Shown here one piece after another: positions 1 to 5,471 of a DNA stretch of 9,983 nt. The notes under the pieces are model-generated. The model was not told the origin of the DNA, ran no database searches, and saw only the letters and a list, made by a program, of their open reading frames with translations. Within the stretch, counting starts at the first letter, position 1, and every line of letters begins with the position of its first letter. Made by a program: the position numbers and the translations under genes. Source of the stretch: Flavobacteriales bacterium UBA1820 (GTDB taxonomy: Bacteria > Bacteroidota > Bacteroidia > Flavobacteriales > UBA1820); the NCBI GenBank assembly GCA_002314265.1, contig DCEW01000046.1, forward strand, positions 18,103 through 28,085, given 5' to 3'.

Positions 1-38
1 CTGGGCCGCACGTGTCGTTATTATGGGAGGGAAGGGGA

Positions 39-785
39 CTAAGTGAGCATTCCTCCGTTGACGCTCAGTACCTGTCCCGTTACGTACGAGGAAAGGTCGC
101 TGCCCAGGTACAGGCAAGCGTTGGCGATGTCTTCGACCGTACCGGCGCGTTTGAGGGGAATGGATTCCAACCAACCTTCCAGCACTTTGGGGTCGAGCGA
201 TTCGGTCATCTCGGTGGCGATGAATCCCGGCGCGATGGCATTGCAACGGATGCCGCGCGAACCCAGTTCGAGGGCCACCGATTTGGTAAAGCCGATGATG
301 CCGGCTTTCGAGGCAGCGTAGTTGGCTTGTCCGGCATTGCCTTTGATGCCGACCACGGAACTCATGTTGATGATCGAGCCGGAGCGTTGTTTGAGCATAT
401 AGCGTTGTACGCCTTTGGTCAGGTTGAACACCGAGTCGAGGTTGGCGTGGATCACGGCATCCCACTGGTCTTTGCTCATGCGCATCAGCAGTCCGTCGCG
501 GGTAATGCCGGCGTTGTTGACCAGGATGTCGATGCGGCCGAAATCCTTGATGACCTCGTCCACGAGTGCTTGCGCCTGGTCGAAATCCGAAGCGTCCGAG
601 CGGTATCCTTTGGCGCGGATGCCTTCCCCGGCCAGTTCGGCTTCGAGGGCCTGTCCTTTTTCTACCGACGAAAGGTACGTAAATGCAACGGCAGCTCCCT
701 GAGCGGCAAACGCCTTGGCGATGCCCCGGCCGATGCCGCGCGAAGCCCCCGTGATGAGGGCGATTTTGCCTTCTAACAGTTTCAT
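39..785 (-). CDS. fabG: 3-oxoacyl-[acyl-carrier-protein] reductase FabG
   Basis: This 248-residue protein is a classical short-chain dehydrogenase of FabG length. In fatty-acid elongation FabG reduces 3-oxoacyl-ACP to 3-hydroxyacyl-ACP with NADPH in the cytoplasm. Visible motifs are the cofactor-binding TGASRGIG at residues 12-19, NNAG at 90-93, and the catalytic set N115, S143, Y156 and K160 (YAASK), spaced exactly as in E. coli FabG (S138, Y151, K155). The C-terminus has the usual VTGQVLSVNGG pattern. The ATG lies 4 bases after the aroK stop codon, so the two are surely co-transcribed and may be translationally coupled. It is the last gene of the five-gene minus-strand run; no acpP, fabD or fabF is next to it. 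The substrate could in principle be another 3-oxoacyl compound, since the SDR family is broad, but the length and the match over the full sequence favour FabG strongly. Confidence 0.95.
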   Translation of the reverse strand: MKLLEGKIALITGASRGIGRGIAKAFAAQGAAVAFTYLSSVEKGQALEAELAGEGIRAKGYRSDASDFDQAQALVDEVIKDFGRIDILVNNAGITRDGLLMRMSKDQWDAVIHANLDSVFNLTKGVQRYMLKQRSGSIINMSSVVGIKGNAGQANYAASKAGIIGFTKSVALELGSRGIRCNAIAPGFIATEMTESLDPKVLEGWLESIPLKRAGTVEDIANACLYLGSDLSSYVTGQVLSVNGGMLT

Positions 786-789
786 GGGT

Positions 790-1317
790 CTATAAAATAT
801 GGTTTTTCTTTAGCAGTTCAGCCAGCGCCAGTCCCGATTCTTCGACGCTGAGGGTCTCCACCGAGAGTTCGTAGTCGGCCTTTTTGTAAAAAGGTTCCCG
901 TTGGGATAGGCTTTGGCGGACGTATTCCAGCAGTTCGTTTCCGGTCTTGCCCTTGAGCAGCGGCCGTTTGGTGGTGCTGCAGGCCAGGCGTTCGGCCAAG
1001 GCGATGGGCGAGGCCGAGAGGTAGATCGAGGTGCAGGCTCCGTGGAGGTAGTCCATGTTGTCGTTGAAACAAGGCGTCCCTCCGCCCAGGGAGAGAACGA
1101 AATGATCCTGATGCTCCATCACTTGCCGCAGGTGGAACGACTCGATCTGGCGGAAGCCGCCTTCGCCGTATCGGTGGAAGATCTCGGGAATGGAGAGTTC
1201 TTCGACCTGTTCGATGTAGTGGTCCAGATCGATGAACGCGAGGTTTGCTTGCCGGGCCAGCATCCGCCCCATGGCGGTCTTTCCACTGCCCATGTATCCC
1301 AACAGTACGATTTTCAT
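790..1317 (-). CDS. aroK: Shikimate kinase
   Basis: This 175-residue enzyme phosphorylates the 3-hydroxyl of shikimate with ATP, the fifth step of the shikimate pathway to chorismate and the aromatic amino acids. The Walker A loop is GYMGSGKT at residues 7-14. Shikimate-binding residues expected from the family are present: D32 in the FIDLD motif, R56 in GFRQIE, and the GGGT loop at 78-81. The lid arginine R118 (RPLL, 118-121) and R140 near the C-terminus, equivalent to R136 of the mycobacterial enzyme, are also present. Length is normal for AroK/AroL. It starts 13 bases after the adaptor stop codon and ends 4 bases before fabG, so it sits inside the operon-like run rather than with other aro genes. 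There is no obvious Shine-Dalgarno site, as is normal in Bacteroidota. Confidence 0.95.
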   Translation of the reverse strand: MKIVLLGYMGSGKTAMGRMLARQANLAFIDLDHYIEQVEELSIPEIFHRYGEGGFRQIESFHLRQVMEHQDHFVLSLGGGTPCFNDNMDYLHGACTSIYLSASPIALAERLACSTTKRPLLKGKTGNELLEYVRQSLSQREPFYKKADYELSVETLSVEESGLALAELLKKNHIL

Positions 1318-1330
1318 CGGGCGGAGCGTT

Positions 1331-2584
1331 TTATTTTTTCTTTTTTTCCGAAACCTTCACCGACTGCCCGTCGTGCAGGGTCTTGGAGACCAGTGAATAC
1401 GGTCCGGTGATCAAGGTCTCTCCGGGTTCGATGCCGTGGAGGATTTCGATGTTCTCGTCGTCCTGGATGCCGGTTTCCACTTCCTTTTGCAGGGCTTTGC
1501 CGTCCTGAAGGACGAAGACGACTTCACGCGTGCGGGTGGAGCCGTCGATGGAGTCCTTGACCTGGCGGGTGGATACGGCACGGATGGGTGCTACCAGGAT
1601 GCTGTCCTTGCGGTCCGACTCGATTTCGACCGAAGCGGTCATGCCGGGCTTGAAGGGGGTGTGCAACAGGTTTTTCTCCTCGACCAGATCGCGGTACGAT
1701 TCGTCCAGGATGATGATCTTCACGTTGAAGTTGGTTACTTGGTCGGCCGAGGAAGTCTCGGTCACGTTGGCAGCCGAGGAAGCGATTTCGGTAACGCGGC
1801 CCTTGAACCGTTTTCCCCAGTAGGCATCCACTTCGATGTCGACCGGGTTGCCGACGGCCAGTTTGACGATGTCGTTCTCCCCGACGGTTACCTCTACTTC
1901 CATGCTGTCCAGGTTGGCCACGCGGAGCACTTCGGTACCGGCCATCTGTGCGGTGCCGACCACGCGTTCGCCGGCCTCGACGTTCAACTGGGAAATGGTG
2001 CCGTCGATGGGGGCGAAGATCTGGGTGCGCATCAGGTTGTCCTCGGCTTCTTTCAAGGTTGCGCGGGCGCTTTCGAGGCTGGACTTGGAGGCGTCGTAGG
2101 TAAGCCGGGCGACTTTATAGTTGGCTTCGGTGGCTTCCCAGTCGGCGCGGGCAATGGTGCCGCTCTCGAACAGGAGCTTGCTGCGCTTGTACTCGCTCTC
2201 GGACTCCTTCAGACGGGCGGCGGACTGTTCCAGGGCCGCGATGGACTGTTGTACGGCGGCTTGAGCCCGATTGACGGCCGAGATGTAGATGTCCTGTTTG
2301 ATCTGCACCAGCAGTTGGCCTTTTTTCACTTCGTCGCCTTCCTTGACGGTGAGCTGGGTGATCTCCCCCGAGACTTCGGGGGCTATTTTGACTTCGGTGG
2401 AAGGTTTTATCTTTCCCGAGGCGGTTACGATCTGTACGATGGTCGCGGTGGTGGCCTGCTGGGTGTCCACCTGGTCGATCTTTTCGTTCGATCCGAATAC
2501 CCCGCAGCTCTTCATCACGGCCAGGATGATGATCACCACGATGATCAGCGGGAGGATGTACTTTTTCTTTTTGCTTTTTGCCAT
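1331..2584 (-). CDS. Efflux pump periplasmic adaptor (HlyD/MacA-like membrane fusion protein)
   Basis: This 417-residue protein has the full architecture of a membrane fusion protein that bridges an inner-membrane transporter and a TolC channel. A lysine-rich cytoplasmic start (residues 3-8) precedes one membrane anchor at about 10-25. C27 lies in MKSC, which does not fit a lipobox, so a transmembrane anchor is more likely than a lipoprotein. The first half of the lipoyl/barrel-sandwich domain covers about 56-100 (PEVSGEITQLTVKEGDEV). A long Ala/Glu/Lys/Ser coiled-coil hairpin runs from about 104 to 185, and the second lipoyl half is at about 186-208 (APIDGTISQLNVEAGERV). A beta-barrel follows with the family motif FKPGMTASVEI at 311-321, then a membrane-proximal domain at about 327-412. 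The tail ends in KKKK. It follows the TolC-type gene by 32 bases and surely works with it. MacA-type adaptors usually pair with a MacB ABC transporter, but none is encoded here, so the transported substrate is unknown. Confidence 0.93.
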   Translation of the reverse strand: MAKSKKKKYILPLIIVVIIILAVMKSCGVFGSNEKIDQVDTQQATTATIVQIVTASGKIKPSTEVKIAPEVSGEITQLTVKEGDEVKKGQLLVQIKQDIYISAVNRAQAAVQQSIAALEQSAARLKESESEYKRSKLLFESGTIARADWEATEANYKVARLTYDASKSSLESARATLKEAEDNLMRTQIFAPIDGTISQLNVEAGERVVGTAQMAGTEVLRVANLDSMEVEVTVGENDIVKLAVGNPVDIEVDAYWGKRFKGRVTEIASSAANVTETSSADQVTNFNVKIIILDESYRDLVEEKNLLHTPFKPGMTASVEIESDRKDSILVAPIRAVSTRQVKDSIDGSTRTREVVFVLQDGKALQKEVETGIQDDENIEILHGIEPGETLITGPYSLVSKTLHDGQSVKVSEKKKK

Positions 2585-2616
2585 TGTGTGTATCGGAAGT
2601 GTTTTTGTTATCGTTG

Positions 2617-3987
2617 TCAGTAAGTGATCTTTTGGGTTTGGTAGAATTCCAGGAGCTTGACCTTGAACAGGTAGTCGTACTTGGCACTCAGCATGTCGCC
2701 TTGGCTCTTGAGCAGCAGGTTCTTGGCAGTTTCGTAGTCGAACGAACTGATTTTGCCCACTTCAAATTTTTCGGTGGCGTAGCGCAAGGCTTCGCGGGAC
2801 GATTCAACGGCCTTGACGGCAGCCAGATAGCTCTTGTACGAGGAGACGGCATCCGAGTAGGCTTTCTCGACGCTTTGTTGCAACTCCAACTGGGCCTGCT
2901 GCAGGTTCAGCCGGGCGACTTCCAGGTTGATCTTCGAGCGGCTGACGGCGTTGTAGGTGGACAGACGGTTGAAGATGGGGATAGACAGGCTCACGCCGAT
3001 GCTGTGGCGGGAGTTGTTGTCCCACTGTTCGCCTACGGTGATGGGAGCGCCGGTGCTGGGGTTGAGGTAGTCGAAGATAAAACTGTCTCCCCAACCGTAG
3101 CTGGCCGAGAGGGTAGGCAGGTACGAGCCCCGGGCGATGGCCAGGCTGCGGCGCGATACTTCGATGTCGTTGCGGGCTTTGCGCATTTCCGGAAGGTTGG
3201 CTTCGGCGGAGCGGTAGATCTCGACGGTGCTCGTGGACATCAGGGGCGAGAGCGATACCTGGTCGTATCCCAAGGTATCGATCTGCAAGTCGTAGGTCAG
3301 GTCGAGGGCCAGGAGTTGTTTGAGCGAGAGGTAGGCCAGGTCCACCTGGTTGTTGGCAGCTACCAGGGCCTGTTCGTCGCGGGCCAGGGTGGCCTGCACT
3401 TCGTAGAGGTCGCCCAGGGAATTTTTACCGGCCTTGTAGAGCGTTTCCAGGCGTTCCACCTGCATCTTGGACAGTTCGTACTGGGACTGGGCTACCTTTT
3501 GGTACTCGAGGGCGGCCAGGATGGAAATATAGGCGCTGACCACGTTCAGGGATACGTCGTTGAGGATCTTTTCACTGTTGTAACGCTGCGAGGCGTATTC
3601 CAACCGCGCCCGACGAAGGCTGTTGAGGTCTTTCAAGCCGTTGAACAGATTGAGTTGCGTGCTTACGTTCAGGCTCATGGTCTGTTGTTCGCGGTTGGTG
3701 CGCTGGTTGGTGTTGGCGTCGAAAGAGAAACCTTTGCTGAAATTGTAGTTGGACGAGAGGCCCGCCGAGGGCAGGAATGCGCCGATGGCGTCCGTCTTGT
3801 CCACTTTGGCCAGCTCGGTGTTCATCTGTGCCTGGTTGATGCTGATGTTGTGTTCGATGGCGTATTGTACGCATTGTTCCATCGTGGCAGGGCGGGGAAG
3901 TTCCCCGGAGGAGGACTGTGCCCAAAGGGCTGCTGCCGGGATCAGAATCGCCAAGAGGGAGAGTGCTTTTTTCGTGTGTAAAAACAT
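2617..3987 (-). CDS. TolC family outer-membrane efflux protein
   Basis: This 456-residue protein is an outer-membrane channel of the TolC/OEP family, which forms trimers that carry substrates from the periplasm out of the cell. A signal peptide spans about residues 1-23, with likely cleavage after LWA before Q24. The mature protein shows the expected internal duplication of two OEP repeats, roughly 38-228 and 255-445. The matching landmarks are GAFLPSAGLSSNYN (69-82) with GSYLPTLSASYGWG (287-300), LNLFNGL (112-118) with IPIFNRL (336-342), and TLYKAGKNSLGDL (182-194) with EKFEVGKISSFDY (406-418). Length is typical for the family. It starts 59 bases after the SIMPL-domain gene, a gap in which I see no TAnnTTTG-type promoter, and it is followed by the adaptor gene. 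Together the two could form the outer part of a tripartite efflux pump. Confidence 0.94.
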   Translation of the reverse strand: MFLHTKKALSLLAILIPAAALWAQSSSGELPRPATMEQCVQYAIEHNISINQAQMNTELAKVDKTDAIGAFLPSAGLSSNYNFSKGFSFDANTNQRTNREQQTMSLNVSTQLNLFNGLKDLNSLRRARLEYASQRYNSEKILNDVSLNVVSAYISILAALEYQKVAQSQYELSKMQVERLETLYKAGKNSLGDLYEVQATLARDEQALVAANNQVDLAYLSLKQLLALDLTYDLQIDTLGYDQVSLSPLMSTSTVEIYRSAEANLPEMRKARNDIEVSRRSLAIARGSYLPTLSASYGWGDSFIFDYLNPSTGAPITVGEQWDNNSRHSIGVSLSIPIFNRLSTYNAVSRSKINLEVARLNLQQAQLELQQSVEKAYSDAVSSYKSYLAAVKAVESSREALRYATEKFEVGKISSFDYETAKNLLLKSQGDMLSAKYDYLFKVKLLEFYQTQKITY

Positions 3988-4046
3988 GACAGGGTTTGGA
4001 AAACTATGACGATGTACTTGTTTTCAGCGGAAGGGGTTAGGGTTGT

Positions 4047-4757
4047 TTATTTGTCTTGTACGATCTCAAACGAAGCCTGCAGGTCGAAGGTGATGGTGAT
4101 CTCGTCGCTCTGTTCGAAACTTTCGAATTCTTCGCTCTTGGCGGCGGTGGCTCTCATTACAATCGCATCGTAGGCAGGAGCGTTGGCAATGCGAGCCTGT
4201 ACGTAAGCCCGTCCGGCATTTACCGAGAGGATGCGTCCTACCTGGAAACCGGAGCCGGCGAGGATGTCCTGGGCCGAGTGCAGGGCGTCGGAGAGGGCTT
4301 TTGCGCGCAATTCGGATTTGAGCGCTTCCTCGCCCGAATAGCTGGCCTTGGTGATCGATACGTTTTCCACTCCTTTGAAGTCCAGTTGTTTGGCTATGTC
4401 GTAGTATTGTGCGTAGCTATGGACCGTGAAGGCGATCCGCTTGCGGATAAAGACCGTTTTGCCTTCCGCAACGTTGTACGAGGCGGTAACCTTGACATCT
4501 TTTTGAATATCGAAGCCGCTGCCTTTGAGCACATCGACGATCTGTTGTTCGAGTTTTTCAATGTTCTGTTTGCCGAAGAATTCCTTGGTTTCTCCGAAGA
4601 CGACCGAGATTTCGAACGTGTCGGGTTGGACTTTCTCTTCGGCGTGCCCCGAGACGTTGATGCGGGGGAGGTTTTGGATGTTGACCGAGCGATCCTGGGC
4701 GGAAAGCGTCAAGGCCGAGAACAGAACCCATGCGAGAAGGACGAAAGACTTTTTCAT
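4047..4757 (-). CDS. SIMPL domain-containing protein (DUF541, YggE-like), periplasmic
   Basis: This 236-residue protein has a signal peptide at about residues 1-20 (KK start, hydrophobic core, LSA before Q21) and then one SIMPL/DUF541 domain over about 32-230. It begins with the family-typical INVSGHAEEKVQPDTFEISV stretch (33-52). A helix rich in Ala/Leu (about 144-167, EALKSELRAKALSDALHSAQ) leads into the GFQVGRILSV segment (170-179), the hallmark of the family fold. YggE of E. coli is periplasmic and linked to oxidative stress, but the molecular role of the family is not settled, so I give no reaction. It is the first gene of the minus-strand run and lies upstream of the TolC-type gene, which suggests a role connected to the envelope. 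I see no clear TAnnTTTG box upstream of it. The leader on its strand is A-rich near the start (about 4777-4790). Confidence 0.88.
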   Translation of the reverse strand: MKKSFVLLAWVLFSALTLSAQDRSVNIQNLPRINVSGHAEEKVQPDTFEISVVFGETKEFFGKQNIEKLEQQIVDVLKGSGFDIQKDVKVTASYNVAEGKTVFIRKRIAFTVHSYAQYYDIAKQLDFKGVENVSITKASYSGEEALKSELRAKALSDALHSAQDILAGSGFQVGRILSVNAGRAYVQARIANAPAYDAIVMRATAAKSEEFESFEQSDEITITFDLQASFEIVQDK

Positions 4758-4886
4758 GGCAAGGAGGAATTAAGGATTTTTGTTTGTTTCCGTGCAAGCG
4801 GCCGATCCCTATCGACGGGAGGTTGCCGACAAGATCGGGCTACTAACAAGGTTGCTAAATTAAGGAATTTCCTCGTTTGTTATGTG

Positions 4887-4894
4887 TATTTTTG
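4887..4894 (+). promoter_or_regulatory. Putative Bacteroidota -7 promoter box for the RNA methyltransferase gene
   Basis: TATTTTTG fits the Bacteroidota primary sigma -7 consensus TAnnTTTG and is followed by GCA, a common context. It lies 28 bases before the ATG at 4923, implying a short leader of roughly 20 bases. I do not see a good TTTG -33 box at the usual 19-21 base spacing; the region there is AT-rich and contains the small palindrome AGGAATTTCCT (4863-4873). No equally good box faces the other way for the SIMPL gene. Confidence 0.55.
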
Positions 4895-4922
4895 CAAAAC
4901 TTAACCCTCGGGGGATCTGCTT

Positions 4923-5471
4923 ATGGAAAAACTCACTTCGGAGGCGCTGGGCCGTGTTTCGCTCCAGCAGTACAAAACGATGCGGAAACGTCCGCTGTAT
5001 GTGGTTCTGGACAATGTGCGGAGCTTGAACAACGTAGGTTCGGTCTTCCGCTCGTGCGATGCTTTTGCCGTGCGCAAACTGTACCTGTGCGGCATCACCG
5101 CGCGCCCTCCCCACCGGGATATCCAGCGTACGGCGCTCGGGGCGACCGAGAGTGTGGAGTGGGAGTATTTTGAAAATACGCTCGATGCGGTAAAAGCCTT
5201 GCAGGAACAAGGCGTGGAGGTGTGGGCGGTGGAGCAGGTACAGGGCAGTACCTGGCTCGACGCCTTTGCTCCCCAGCCGGAAAAAGCTTACGCGCTGGTG
5301 TTCGGCAACGAGGTTTTCGGCGTGGATCAGGCGGTGGTGGACGCTTGTCAGGGGGCGTTGGAGATCCCCCAGGAAGGAACGAAGCACTCGCTCAACATTG
5401 CCGTGTGCGTGGGGGCGGTCTTGTGGGATGTGTTTGCCAAGATGCGCCGGATCTCGCCTCAGATATCGTAA
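4923..5471 (+). CDS. SpoU/TrmH-family RNA 2'-O-methyltransferase (SPOUT fold)
   Basis: This 182-residue protein transfers methyl from S-adenosylmethionine, probably to a ribose 2'-OH of tRNA or rRNA. All three SpoU motifs are present: motif 1 NNVGSVFR at residues 36-43, with the conserved N37 and catalytic-type R43; motif 2 FGNEVFGVD at 127-135; and motif 3 IPQEGTKHSLNIAVCVG at 148-164, which builds the SAM-binding trefoil knot. The protein is short, with no L30e-like substrate-binding domain at the N-terminus, so it resembles compact TrmL/TrmH types. The target nucleotide cannot be told from sequence. The start at 4923 is supported because residues just after it look conserved in style and the promoter lies directly upstream; the next Met is residue 20. 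Its last 13 bases overlap the end of the convergent nuclease gene. Confidence 0.92.
   Translation: MEKLTSEALGRVSLQQYKTMRKRPLYVVLDNVRSLNNVGSVFRSCDAFAVRKLYLCGITARPPHRDIQRTALGATESVEWEYFENTLDAVKALQEQGVEVWAVEQVQGSTWLDAFAPQPEKAYALVFGNEVFGVDQAVVDACQGALEIPQEGTKHSLNIAVCVGAVLWDVFAKMRRISPQIS

Noticed and set aside
1..38. Bases after the fabG stop, checked for the start of another minus-strand gene
   Set aside because: No ATG on the minus strand and too short to judge; nothing can be supported.
12..776. A long plus-strand open frame opposite fabG
   Set aside because: It mirrors the codon bias of fabG on the other strand; the protein has no recognisable domain, while fabG is unmistakable.
1331..1348. 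A T-rich run at the end of the adaptor gene, considered as terminator sequence
   Set aside because: On the coding strand it is an A run encoding the KKKK tail and stop; there is no stem and aroK follows after 13 bases.
1436..3981. Two long plus-strand open frames (1436-2623 and 2578-3981) opposite the adaptor and TolC-type genes
   Set aside because: Their Gly/Asp/Val/Phe-rich translations are typical antisense shadows of GC-rich genes and show no domain pattern.
4768..4866. AATTAAGGA repeated at 4768-4776 and 4858-4866 in the region between the SIMPL and methyltransferase genes
   Set aside because: Nine AT-rich bases in an AT-rich intergenic region is too short to separate from chance, and the flanks do not match.
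4056..4904. A plus-strand open frame opposite the SIMPL gene
   Set aside because: It is an antisense shadow; the minus-strand protein has a signal peptide and a full family domain.
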